DNA of 64,000 nt from Adiantum capillus-veneris. Lineage: Eukaryota; Streptophyta; Polypodiopsida; Polypodiales; Pteridaceae. The translations under genes and the position numbers were made by a program. The stretch spans positions 15,318,912 through 15,382,911 of the forward strand of contig CM043965.1 in assembly GCA_014529385.2 (NCBI GenBank), written 5' to 3'. Position 1 is the stretch's first letter. Every line of letters begins with the position of its first letter. Below the pieces are notes generated by a model. It ran no database searches and had not been told where the DNA came from. It was given only the letters and a program-made list of their open reading frames with translations. Positions 49,936 through 62,210 of this stretch are shown piece by piece.

Positions 49936-51275
49936 CTATATTTTTCTATGGTGTTTTAAATAATAGTATTTCTTGCAGTTTGAAGGATGTCCCTTCAAAT
50001 TATTGTATCCTTTCGTGGACGCTGCATCTTGAGTAATTATCTCTTGTGCTTCCAGTGCAATAGCAGTGCTCCTATCATGTGTATTGTGCAGTACATGAAA
50101 CTCAAAGTTTTGACAAAATGGGGGAAAGGACGACACATCATGTTTCATCCATTTTGGTGGATTTGTCATGCGTGCTCTTTTCCTAGCTTCAAAATTGGAT
50201 GTCATGCCTATGTAAACATGGTTATTGATTTTGCACCTAATAGAGTAAACTATGTAGTTCTCTTCATCTGTCGTTGTCTTTTGGGAGTTGGAGCAGCGTC
50301 GGAACGTGCTGCTTCTTCTTGTGAAGTTGTTATGTTGTTGGGGATCTCCTTGTTGGTTTTGTTGTCGATGTCCTGCACTGAAGTGATGTGCTAAATTAGT
50401 ATGTAATCAGATAATAATCAGATAATTATATTCTATAAGGGGTGCATATGGTTACCATGTAGTGGTTCAAGCTTTCGAAATGGATCAGTTGTCTGACCGA
50501 ACCGAGCATCAAAAATGTCTCTATTAAAATGCCATGTGAATTTCTCATTAGTTAAGATTTCTCTCTCGTTCCCTTTGAATTCGTTCCCAAACTCTTTGAC
50601 CATGTTGGAAAGTGCCTGGCTTGCTGTATTCTTGTCGAGAATGACCAATTTGTCGAGGGCAATTTTTTAACCGTAGTGCAGCATCTCGATTGCATAGGTG
50701 GTGATACCAGCAGTCTTTGTGTTCAGTATTTCTTGGGCTTCTGTGTCTAGTAGTAGTTTGTTTGACTCATCAAAGTCAATGCCCAACGATAGCAGTATCT
50801 CTTTTTGTAACCCTGTAGAACAAGAAGGATAGATGTTGTAGAAGCAACCAAATTTGTTAACTTTTAGTGTTTGCAATACAAGAATATGAAGAGCTCGAAG
50901 TACCTGTTGCCAGCTTTAGCTCGTTATTTCTATATTCTTTGTTTCGATTGCTGCATTTATTGATGTATGAGTGGAGGAGTTGAGTCGTGCGGAACCCTTC
51001 GATGAATGCACTCGGAGCCTTGCCAGCCATATTTGCTAGGCGCATTTGATTTGAAGATGGGTATGCAGAATAATTGTTTTTTGGTTTTGAGGTAGCTACG
51101 ATGTTGATGAATTTATCAAATATCTGAATGATAGAGAAAGAGAAATATGATGGTTGAGTTTTCTACATATTGAATGGCATAAAATGTAGCTACAAAATAG
51201 ATTAATTTGAGGAATGGTTACCTGATTGGTGTCCATGAGGCGATGCTGGAGGTTGTTACTTGCTATGAAGAAAAT
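49936..51275 (-). pseudogene. Spliced gene encoding a GIY-YIG nuclease domain, in Helitron context
   Basis: Four exons with GT-AG borders can be read: 51275-51222, 51123-50904, 50812-50456 and 50377-49936. The splice phases fit across the first three. The last exon encodes NYIVYSIRCKINNHVYIGMT (GIY and YIG strands), then an Arg in EARKRAR, the Glu in ALEAQEII and the Asn in KGYNNLKGHP. These are all five conserved positions of the GIY-YIG fold, a metal-dependent DNA nickase/nuclease. An in-frame stop (near 50670) and a one-base frameshift between the splice site and the domain (near 50270) break it. PKRQRQMKR before the domain could be a nuclear signal. It lies just downstream of the Helitron helicase on the same strand, and a good donor near 51330 suggests one transcript. 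Confidence 0.75.
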
Positions 51276-51374
51276 CTGCAGTCAAGAAAACTGTCGTCAA
51301 AAAATTGATTGTGTAGTCCATGCACCTTACGAGATGAAAGACCGAAAGAGCTAGAGGACTTGTTTGTGAAAAAA

Positions 51375-51440
51375 AGCGAGGAAATGTCTAAAAATAAGCG
51401 AGGAAATGTCTAGAAACAAGCGAGGAAATGTCTAACCATT
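51375..51440. repeat. Three 22-bp tandem units at the helicase 3' end
   Basis: TAGACATTTCCTCGCTT recurs three times on the minus strand around the helicase stop codon. Confidence 0.8.
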
Positions 51441-54400
51441 GGGGGAGTGTTCTACTAGCTGGCCAGAACATCCTTGGGTTGGGATGTTCAATATTTTGAG
51501 ATGGTGTCTTTCTGTCACTCGAGAGAACATGACGCATGCCAATCCTGGGGCAAAAGCTTGTTTTATAATGAGGATGTCTTTCTTTGATATCGTAGCTCCT
51601 TGAGATTTGTGTCCAGTGATTGCGTACGCGAGTGACAAAGGGAATGTACTTTTGTGGAACCATTTGCAATTGATTTCTCTTGTAGCATGTTTAGTCCTTC
51701 GTATTGTCATGGTGGTATCAGTGGAAAGTAGCATTACTTCTATAGCAGCAATTTGACCGGTATAGTCGTATGAATAGGAAAGTATATGACAAGTGGATCC
51801 ATTCGCCGCACCCATAGCCAAGTTAATGTTTTCTGTAATCATACATCTAGCCCCAATTGTAGTATTGTCCATCTCATGGAATGCCTTGTCTTGGAGCCAT
51901 TCCTGCAGCAATGGTTCGTCAAGAGCATTGGTCTTTAGTGAAATGGCAACAATATCAGATGCCGAGAAAGACTTTTGCAGAATCAAGTTGTTGAACTTAT
52001 ATACATCTTCCCTATGAGTACATATCAGTGTAGTAGCGTCATCGATTACTCGTAGGAGTTCAGTTTCATTAATTACACACTGTGAAAGCGTTTCTGCTAT
52101 TTGTTGTTCTATTGGTTGCTTGACACGGATCGTATCCAAGAATTGTACGTAAGCGGGGTCTGTAGCATGGCGACTGAGAAGGTCATGTTGTGGGTAGTGG
52201 CTGCAGCGATGTAAGTTGAGTTTTGTATACTGCAAACGTGGCATAATGGCTCTTGGTGATGGCAGACTGGAGGAAGTTGCGCCAAATCCCCAAAAAGCAA
52301 TATGAGCTTCTGACTGAATGGGTCAAGAAGTGTTTCGTTGGTGATGTTGACTATCTGGCGAACGACCATATTGAAGATTGTACTCGTTAGCATTGATATC
52401 TCGTCTATGATAATGATGTTGGCACCATGTATAGCGACAAATCTTTCATCTGTGAGATGAATTGCTTGTGGGAAATGTTGCTTAGAGAAAGGGATCCTGA
52501 ATTGATAGTGGACTGTAGTTGCAAGGCTGCTAAGGCGAGCAGCCGCTGCTCCAGTTGATGCAGTCAGGATAACGGTCTTATTATTTTTTATGAAGCTTGA
52601 GGTGAAGAATTTTATGAGGAATGTTTTTCCACATCGCCTGTAATGACATGGAGGCCATTACTCAGGCCTGATATACGATCGAAGATTTCTTGTTGTCGAG
52701 AGGTCAGAGCTGCATTGTTGGTCTCAGCGAACTCTTGCAGTAGCTTCAGCATTGTAGCACGACTTTGAGATACTCCTGGTTCAACTGTGTCATTCACTGT
52801 ACAAGTGAGTTGATCCTCATGATTGAGGATGAACTTTTGTTTTATGAGGTTTAAAGTGTGTCATGTATTTTCAGAGAGGAGCATATTGCGTTGGGTGTGC
52901 TCATTTATGTACATCTCCAAGTCTTCATCATCAAGAATGATCCGACGGATTTTGCACTCCAGGAAGTAAGAAGGGAGTGTGTTGGTTGGTGATAGAAGCT
53001 CTGTCTTGTTCCTAAAGGGAAGTTTTTGCAACAAGACATTGAAGAAGAATCCCTCTGTTTGATGGCCAGGATCATACTCTATAAATCTGACAAGGCGTTG
53101 TTTCTCTATGATGCTGTTGTTGTACGCATCACAGAGACTCAGTACAGGAGTATGTTCATGTGGCTTTAGAATTTTGTATCTTCTGTTGTAGCCATAGAAT
53201 GTCAACTTTTCAAAATGAAGGGGCCTTGCACAATATAAATCAATTGGATGCATGACTATAGTCTGGCTACGAGATAACAACCTTTGTCGTAGTGATGGTG
53301 GAGAGGAGTTGATGTATTCAACCCGTTCACTCCTTGTGATGGTTGGAATCTTCAAACAGTTGATTGCTGCCTCTGTTGCAAATATTGGTTTAGATAATAC
53401 AGAGGCTACAATTAGTTGAAGCTTTACTTTGTCCAAGCCTTGAAGTCCAAGCCTTGCTGCATCGTCTGTGGAGAGGTTCAGTTTTCCAAGGGGTTCTGGT
53501 TTCATTGCATATTTGAGAAGGTGATGCGATATAGATGAATTTGTGACTCTTTGAATATTCATGTGTGCCTTCCACAAGAGCAAGATTGTGGGATGGTACG
53601 GGACAACATTTCGATGGTCATACCTAGGGCGGTAGTAAAGCCATCTAGCAGTACATGCATCCAAAGTTGAAGTCATGTTGTATTGTGGTTCAAACGGGAA
53701 TCCGTATTTGCACACTCTACCTGATCCCATGACTCTGCAAGAGTCTCTGCATCTGTGTATCTGTTTTGTGGTAATGAGGGTTCGCAGCTCGGTGGTGAAG
53801 GTGTCTTGTGATTCTGCTGGTATGTACGCAGCAATCTTGTTTGTAACTCGGCACAAATCTTTGTTAGAGATCCACAATATGACATGTGCATGCAGTGAGC
53901 CTCGATTTTGCACTTCGTAGCGCACCATGTGATGCTCTACATGGCCAAGTATGCTGCTTCCATTGATGATGTATTTATTCAGGAAAGCGTGCAAGCGAAG
54001 GTGAAACAGTGCTGCAGACTCTACATGACAATCATTCCACTTGAAGTCTTGGTTTTAGCCTTGAGCAAGTTTTTCAATTGTGATGACTTCTTGCCATCTT
54101 GTGTGGGAAACCTCATCAACAGTGAATGTCAAGAACAGATGTGGTAGTCCCCATGTGTCTACCATTGTTATGAGGTCTCTCAAGTTTTGTCAATGCCATG
54201 GTAGAGTACCTGGAATTGTGGCTGGGAGATTGTATCAAATAATATGCTTTACTGCATCATGTGTAGATGCCGCGGTGTGTTTTCATTTGTAGTTATCAAT
54301 ATCCCTTTGTAAAAATGTACTGTTTGTGGAGTTTTCAATCATGATAGCTTGTTTCAATTGGTACATCATGAGCAAATATGGCTTGTACAATGTGTATACA

Positions 54401-55437
54401 AAGAAGGAAGTTCAGATTCTAATGTATTCACTGAAGTCGAATTCTCCTTGGTAGTTTCCTTTTCCTGTGGGAAAGAGGAAAGGGAATATCCCTGATTCTA
54501 ATGTAATATCCTGCACTTCAGATTCATGAGACGGAAGTCCATTGTATTGAAAGCTGACTGTCCGCTCGCTTAGGTAAGCGGTATCACGTATTTGTATGGA
54601 ACCATACTCGTGTTTGTCTTTAGCAGTAAATGCAGTTCTCTTTGTGCTGAACAAATTTTGCAATATGCTAATTTCACATTGTGCTTCTGCTTGTTGCATA
54701 AGTTCGAATGGATTGTTCTCTAAGTGGTCCCTTACGATATTTTGTATAGCCGATGCTGATAGAATACAAATAGATGTCCTTTTGTTTGGCTGCTCAGCGA
54801 TGCACCGATACTTCTTGAGAATTGGATTATTCTGTATGTTGTATACTAGCACTGCTGCTAGTGGCGTGTTTGCAAGTAACGAAGTTGGCCGAGACATGTT
54901 TTGCTTTGTCGACCAGCAGATTAGTGGATTGTCGAGTAGTGATCTTCTATCAAGCAAGCCTTTTGCAACCGCAGTTGCTGTTTTTGTGACGCTGATTGTA
55001 ACATCGATGACGCTAAGGAGTTGCACAATTAGTTGATCTGTGTTTAGGATGGCTTGTATGTAGTCGGGTTACAAGATGACAACACTACTTGCTCTTGAAC
55101 TTTTCAGGCAAGCAGAACAGGAAGTCCAATTCACTTTGAGATTATGCATTGAAGTTGTTTGCAATAAGGTTGCATTTGCTAGCTTCGTGCGTGTGGTATT
55201 AAGACCATCGTTCTGGGTATCTTTTTTTGATAGGTTGCAAATGCCACAACTTCCGCAAATGGAAATGTTCCGAGCTGTGATGTTGCATTCTTCTTGCCAA
55301 GCCTCATAAATATGTTGCACATTAAACCATGAAGAAGCAACAGGATAGAGTAGAACTTTTCGTCTATTCATAGTTTGAAAAGCAGCGTATTCTCGGCGTC
55401 TTTTGCGGGTAGCACGTAGCGTAGTAGCGATTGCCAT
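51432..55437 (-). pseudogene. Helitron Rep-helicase (RepHel), decayed
   Basis: This is the rolling-circle transposase of Helitrons. From the ATG at 55437 come a Cys-rich N-terminus (CGSCGIC, CSAC), the N-terminal domain (FPFLFPTGKGNYQ, near 54450), Rep motif WGLPHLFLTFTVDE (near 54150), the HxH nickase motif VQNRGSLHAHVILW (near 53890) and the tyrosine motif region HHLLKYAMK (near 53510). The PIF1-type helicase follows: Walker A region near 52625, Walker B IIIIDEISML (52400), the distal motif YAITGHKSQGATI and MFSRVTERHHLKI (near 51500). There are at least six in-frame stops (four at 54050-54330) and frameshifts, one of which splits Walker A. It is clearly non-functional. Confidence 0.93.
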
Positions 55438-55666
55438 TGAGAAGACCTACACTTAAATGCAATTGTGAACACAATAGATACAAATTAGTCCGATTCAAAT
55501 TAGAAGGGACTAATATAATGAAACTGGATGACAAAAAAAGAAGTAGAAGGGATGAATATAATGGAAGTAGGAAACAAATTAATGTTCAAAGAACTATTGC
55601 AAACCATAATGGAACTTTCAACTCAATAAATAAAAGAGCTTGGTAGTTGAGATAAATTTTCTAGGA

Positions 55667-57067
55667 TCAATGGAAAAAAGAAATACACATTTCAGAGATG
55701 GGACGCAAGCATTGTTCGGGGTGCATATGCAGATGTTCCAGATCTTTATCTGAATCAGCGAGCGTCTTTCTTTCAGATGGATTCTCCAGAAGGTAGGCAT
55801 TGTTGATTATATTCTGTATGGCTTCAACCTCTATAGCAGTTCTTGTTTGCATCAAGTCAAGTTTGTAATACACACAAAATTCGTTGCAAAAAATACCGAG
55901 GTGATTGATGATCCATGCAAGTGCATATACATCGGTTGATTTGCTCCAAGGGCATGTAGATATGGTATTCAATAGTTCAGCTGCTCGCCAAGGCCTCTTG
56001 GCATGGTATTTTGGCTTACGAATATTTGTTGGTCTTCTCTCATATGGTGGTCGAAGGGCAAGACCCCAATCTATAATGCCTACTCTTGGTATTCCCTCTC
56101 TAGTGAAGTCTAGCATAATGTTCCAAGGGTGAAGGTCATTGTGAATAACTCCATTGTCATGTGCAAATGCCAAAGCTTTTATTAGTGCATGAATCAAAGA
56201 CGAAGCATGATTGATGATAAGCCTGCATTGCTGCAACTCTAGTTCAGTTGGTTTTTTGTGTTTGTGATCACCCATCGCAAGTACAATTTCACTGATGCTT
56301 CCAAAAGGTGTAGGCACACACTGTATCAAATCGCCAAGGGAAGATCCATTGAAATAAGGAAATATAAGTATCCATGGTGATTGAATTGTATGTGCAAGAG
56401 CATGCACAATACCTCGGTGATTGAGGTCAACGCTGCTCTCGATTGCAAATGATTTGAATTGTTGTTTTGCTTGACCTTTGAATTCCTTACAACAGTACAC
56501 ATTGTCGGACGGAAGGAAAGAAATCCCTTTGATCTTGCATTCATAAGTGTCTCCATATGACCTAGATCCTAGTTTCCTTCCTCGTTTTATAGCCTCAAAT
56601 GGGATGCCCAAGGTGGCAGAGCAAAATGAGTTGAATACAGTTTTCTGAGTGTGCAGACTAGACATCGATCCTCTGGTATCTTGAAGGGTCTCCTTCTGCA
56701 ATTTCTTACTGAAGGTGTTCTGTGTGTCAATATTCCTTGCGCGAGTGGATGTTTCCTTTTCAATCTTTCAGCAGTTATACCAATGTTGTAATTTCTCCAT
56801 TTGTATGTCCTCTGGTAAGTCAGCTCGTAGGTCGCTAGCGCATTTTGGCATGTCTCCAACAATACTAAAAAGAAGATGCTACACGTCACTAATATGTGCG
56901 CCCTCAAACTTCAAGGCTGTTGAGCGGACCACTTCAGAGAGCAAGGCTTATAAGCGCGGCTCATCTCTCAAGGTTGTTGTTATCTTATCTAATGTGAGGG
57001 CATCCACTACACACACTAATTGCGTGCATAATCTCTTTTTCAATTGCACTGCTTGTTCGGGGAGCAT
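55667..57067 (-). pseudogene. Protein-kinase domain ORF next to the Helitron
   Basis: The open frame 56701-55667 (344 residues) carries a eukaryotic-type kinase domain. It shows the Gly-rich loop LGSRSYGDTY (44-53), Lys72 in CCKEF, catalytic IHNDLHPWN (Asp189, Asn194), DWG in place of DFG (211-213), RPWRAAELL in place of the APE region, and STDVYALAW. Catalytic residues are present, so the ancestor was probably active. The same frame continues upstream to an ATG at 57067 for about 120 codons of unknown sequence with three stops. The stop at 55667 lies 229 bp from the RepHel start, same strand. It may be a captured host gene or a cargo of the element; a separate decayed host gene cannot be excluded. 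Confidence 0.75.
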
Positions 57068-57647
57068 TTTACCTACAACCATTCAAACGACATTATGATG
57101 TATTGGCGAGAGCATTTATCACTTCACAGCTTAGAAGGGAAGCTAGATTTCTTGCAGCAATGACAAGTATTGTATTGAATAAATTAGTGTATATAAATGA
57201 ATTTTGTAAATGACATCAAATAGTTGATAAAGCAGTGCAATATGTATGGGCAAGATCCATGCTTGTGACCTAGGACGGGCCCTCCACGTAGAAACTAATA
57301 GAAAGTGCAATTGTTTCACATTGGATGACGTGCTAAGGGTAACAACTAATGGGAATTGTGCTCCTACAATGGGAACTAGCAGGAATTGGCTCGGTTAGGC
57401 GCAACGACATGGGGGGTTCAAAATGATAGTCAATGTTATAGAACGGGATCGGAGCTTTGTAGTCGATAAGTTAAACAATGGAATTCTATAACTAATTGCA
57501 ATTTTATAGTTTAAAATGGGGTGTGTACAAAGGACGCAGTCAACACAGTGTGTTCGGATGGGAGATAACGACATTTGCAATCGAGAGGACGATTGGTGTC
57601 GAAGTAATCGTGCTTTTGGTGCGTGGTAAATTTTACAGTTGAAGACG

Positions 57648-58945
57648 GGGATGTACACAAACGAGAGATGACGACATTCGCAATCAATAAGACAGCTGAT
57701 GTTGAAGTGATCAGGCTTTTCGAGTGTCATATAGGTCTCTATATTTACTCCACAGCAGAACCAAGCTCAATTTTATAGTTTTAAGACGGGGGCGTGCACA
57801 AATGACATGGTGACTATACTGTGTGAATGGGAGAGCACGACATTTGCAATCGAGAGGACGATTGATGTCGAAGTGATCAGGCTTTTGGAGAGTCATACAA
57901 TCCTTCTCATGTACCCAACAAACATAAGTAAAATTCAGTTTTCTTCTTAATACCCTGAATTGAATATACACAAAGAAATTGGTATTAGGTAATCAAGGTT
58001 AAAAAAATCAGATTTTTTCTCAATACCCTAAATTGATATGTAGAGAAAAATGACCTCTAAACTTGGAACGATAAATTGATAATACTAAACAATATACTAG
58101 CAATCAATTGATCCCTGGATTTTCAACAACAACATCATAGTACTGCGTAATAGATGAGCAAATTTGATCACTAAATCACCAACTAATGACAGACTGTTAA
58201 GGAAATATGGTTTCTGAATTAAAAAGGCAATGCAAAAGTTTTGCGTTAATTGACAGCATGGAATTATTTGTTGCAGTAAACCGTACAATTCAGCAACATG
58301 CACGTGGACGTACACAAATGGGAGATGGCGACATTTGCAATCAATAAGACAATTGATGTCGACGTGATCAGGCTTTTGGAGTGTCATATAGGTCTCTATA
58401 TTTACGCCACAATAGAAGTAAATTCAATTTTACAGTTTAAGACGAGGGCGTGCACAAATGAGATGATGCCTATAGTGTGTGAATGGGAGAGCACGACATT
58501 TGCAATCGAGAGGACGATTGATGTTGAAGTGATCAGGGTTTTGGAGAGTCATACGGTCCTTCACATCTACCCAACAACATAAATAAAATTCGATTTTGTT
58601 CTTAAGACGCTAAATTGATATGTACACAAAAAAAATTTAAACTTTTCTTCTTAATACCCTAAACTGATACATACACAAAATAAACGACCTCTAAACTTGG
58701 AACGATAAATTGATGATAGTAAACAATATACTGGAAATCAATAGATCCCTGGATTTTCAGCAACAACATCATAGTACTGCATTATAGATAAGCAACCTTC
58801 ATCACTAAATCACCAACTAATGACAATGTTAAGGAAATACGGTTTCTTAATAAAAAAAGGCAATGCAGAAGTTTTGCGTTAATTGACAACATGGAATTAT
58901 TTGTCGCAGTAAACTGTACAATTCAGCATCATGCACGTGTAAAAT
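57648..58945. repeat. Tandem duplication, about 655-bp unit
   Basis: 57648-58302 and 58303-58945 align along their length, for example GATCCCTGGATTTTCA..AACA at 58109 and 58745. Within each unit a roughly 70-bp motif (GACGATTGATGTCGAAGTGA) occurs twice; one more copy lies at 57560-57620. Confidence 0.85.
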
Positions 58946-59002
58946 GCTAGTGTTTTTTGTGCAAACATCGTGCACAAAATGCTGGTGTGTTGTGGAAATA
59001 AA

Positions 59003-59140
59003 ACCATACATAAGTATGGTGTGGAGTTGGCACAATTCTCCACATTTTTTATAATACCGTAAGGAATGTGCCTTTCCCCCCCCACTTTTATCCCCTCGAG
59101 TGTTGAAGGGGGACTTATGCTTTTCCTCTAGTGTTAGAGG
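59003..59140. repeat. Four-hairpin repeat, copy B
   Basis: It corresponds to 27473-27609. The stems are ACCATAC/GTATGGT (59003-59020), TGTGGAG/CTCCACA (59020-59044), CCCCT/AGGGG (59092-59111) and CCTCTA/TAGAGG with loop GTGT (59125-59140). Confidence 0.7.
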
Positions 59141-59376
59141 GGTTAGACTTTTTAGTGAATTTTTTTTATATAATAAATGACGATAGTTTGTTAGCTTCGC
59201 TTTCGTACATTTGATTCAAGGAACAAGCATGCATGCAGTATTTTTTAAGAAAGGACTAGCATGGCCACTAACAATATCATCGTGAATTACTTCAAAAAAG
59301 TAATTGGCAATAGTAAAATGGAAAAGCCTTAGACTAACAATATGATAATGAATTACGCAAGATGCACGCAGACTCC

Positions 59377-59411
<35 letters not shown>

Positions 59412-59579
59412 CCACTGGAGGCAGCTAGAAAATCGAAAAGCCTTCGACTAACAATATCTTCGTGAATTACTCCAAAAAAGTAATTGGCTGCTGCTCAACA
59501 GTAGAATCAAAAAGCCTTAAACTAACAATATCATTGTGATTTTTTTTTTGTCTATATTAGCATCTTGCAATTGCAGACT

Positions 59580-59660
<81 letters not shown>

Positions 59661-59793
59661 CAACAGCTCCTCGGCGGCTAGATGTTTAAGGTCTCTTGGG
59701 ATAGTTTCTTACGATGTTAAAAGTCTGTTAGACTAACAATATCATCCTGTTTTTTTTCTATTGTCTATATTAGCATCTTGTGATTGCAGACTG

Positions 59794-59832
<39 letters not shown>

Positions 59833-59963
59833 TTTCAACTCCTCGTCGGCTATATCTTTAAGGTCTCTTGGGATAGTTTCCTACGACGTTAAAACTCTCT
59901 TAGACTAACAATATCATCCTGATTTTTTTTTGGGTCTATATTAGCATCTTGCAATTGCAGACT

Positions 59964-60010
<47 letters not shown>

Positions 60011-60134
60011 CGCTCGTTCAACTCCTCGTCGGCTAGATCTTTAAGGTCTGTTGGGATAGTTTCCTACGACGTTAAAACTCTCTTAGACTACCAATATCAT
60101 CGTGTTTTTTTTTTTTGGTCTATATTAGCATCTT

Positions 60135-60177
<43 letters not shown>

Positions 60178-60228
60178 CTAGGTCTTTAAGGTCTCTTGGG
60201 ATAGTTTCCTACGACGATAAAACTCTCT

Positions 60229-60261
<33 letters not shown>

Positions 60262-60335
60262 GAATTTGGAATGAGCCAAGATGCACGCAAACTCCCTCTC
60301 TCTCTCTCTCTCTCCGCGACTTGGACGCAGCAGCC

Positions 60336-60388
<53 letters not shown>

Positions 60389-60390
60389 CA
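59377..60390 (+). repeat. Minisatellite of about 175-bp units with embedded CT tracts
   Basis: Four units start near 59525, 59729, 59900 and 60082. Each has ACTAACAATATCATC, a T run, TCTATATTAGCATCTTG, a CT tract of variable length, then TTTAAGGTCT and TCCTACGACGTTAAAACTC. The first part resembles PPR-derived sequence and the last part the E3 LTR. Other CT tracts lie at 59388-59411, 60233-60260 and 60335-60384. Confidence 0.85.
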
Positions 60391-60685
60391 CTGGGCATGT
60401 TTGACATTGTGATGTTTAGATGAAATGAAAAGTGTACAATGTAACTGTACCAGTATCAAGTATTATCGAAACCCACAAAACTTTGAGTCATGCTGACAAC
60501 ATCAAATCAGAATTTCTTGGCATGCTGATCAGGACCGACGTCACGGGAGCCTGTATTGATATAAGGACCTCTCATAATCACCTATGTGAAAGGATTTTTT
60601 GTTCTTTGTTACAAAATAGAAAGGCGATGCCAGCAGCTGCAAAAGAAACAAGACGACCCGCCACTATGTTGTGCCGCAGGCCAGA

Positions 60686-60688
<3 letters not shown>

Positions 60689-60781
<93 letters not shown>

Positions 60782-61027
60782 CCCCCCGGCAGTCTGTCTC
60801 TGGGCAGCACGTAGGCTCTTGCTGCCTCCGTCCCAAGCTGATAGAATTCTCCCAAATACTGCCAATCCCCTGTTGCGAGGATGGCGAACATGGAAGAAGT
60901 CCTCGACTACAGTGGACGGAACTGTCTGACAGCTTCTCTCTCTCTCTCTCTCTCTCCCCCCGGCAGTCCGTCTCTGGGCAGCACGTAGGCTCTTGTTGTC
61001 GTTGTAGTGGACGAAGCTGTCTGACAG

Positions 61028-61125
<98 letters not shown>

Positions 61126-61317
61126 CCGGTAGTCCGTCTCTGGGCAGGAAGGAATAAACAATGCAACAGTTCGTTTGTGCAGCAAGGTGCACGCCCTGCA
61201 CGACTCTCTCTCTCTTTCTCTCTCCCCGAAAAGCAAGACTATAGAAAATATAATGAAGGTAACGAATTACCTCTCCAACCTCTGCTCAGCACTTGCTCCG
61301 CGTCAATTGCCTTGCTT

Positions 61318-61352
<35 letters not shown>
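60689..61352 (+). repeat. CT arrays separated by three copies of a GGCAGTCCGTCTCTGGGCAG motif
   Basis: CT tracts at 60689-60779, 60935-60955, 61030-61121 and 61319-61351 alternate with CCCCCGGCAGT..GTCTCTGGGCAG at 60780, 60956 and 61122. The pair ACGAAGCTGTCTGACAGCTT at 61012 and its relative near 60915 precede two of the arrays. Long Ser/Leu or Glu/Arg frames here are artefacts. Confidence 0.85.
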
Positions 61353-61354
<2 letters not shown>

Positions 61355-61399
61355 GCTAGGGCTTGATCTCTCTCTGCTGGGTGCTATATAAATTGGGTG

Positions 61400-62175
61400 G
61401 CCGCCGCCATGCTTTTCTCTCTAAAAATGGTAGGCTTCGCATCCTTTATGCTTTTCTCTCTAATAAAAATGGCACGCCTCGCAAGCTTTATGCTGACCTC
61501 TCTCTCTCTATATATCCTCATTAATTCTACAAACAAATCAATGGATACCAAGTGGCATGCCTCCTCTTGCTCCGTTCCAGAAATTGGTATTACGTAATCA
61601 AGGTAAAGAAACTCCCTCTAGCTTATAATAAAGGGCCAATCTAATGGGTCCCTCTCAAGAAAGGTAAGGACTTTCTCTAGCTTAGGTTGATGTCCTTGGC
61701 AAGGGTGCCAATATTAGTAGATTGTTGCATAGATGATATAGCACAACTATCCACATTCTAACATAATCTTGAACGAACACTCGACGAGTTTGCTCATCTA
61801 GAGCACAGAGACACATAGGCTTGTAAAGCACTACGTAGCCTTGAAAAGACATAATGAAGCAACTACAAAAGCTAAGCTTGCCACGATAAAATCCCAATGC
61901 AAAAGACAACAAGTCACTATATATTTGTGTGCAACTATTTTCATGTAGCTATCTATAACTTATTTGGGGCCTCAAATGTCGTTTAACTTTAAAGATACTT
62001 GGTGTAGATCTTCTCTTACCCTTTGTTGGACTACAGATGGAGTTCTTAGTAAAGCGTTGGATTTTTGGTGCAAATGCATACTTTTGATTAAAACCTTGCA
62101 AATTAATGCCACATGGCAAAAAACATTCTTTTTTAATATTTCTTCTAGTCTTTGTGCGGGTTGTTGACATTTGTG

Positions 62176-62210
<35 letters not shown>

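Noticed and set aside
59377-60390. A CRISPR array
   Set aside because: Units are about 175 bp and diverged with simple-sequence inside; this is plant nuclear DNA and no cas genes occur.
59581-61366. Long frames of Ser/Leu, Arg/Glu or Thr/His
   Set aside because: They translate CT, GA and CA microsatellites and occur in several frames at once.
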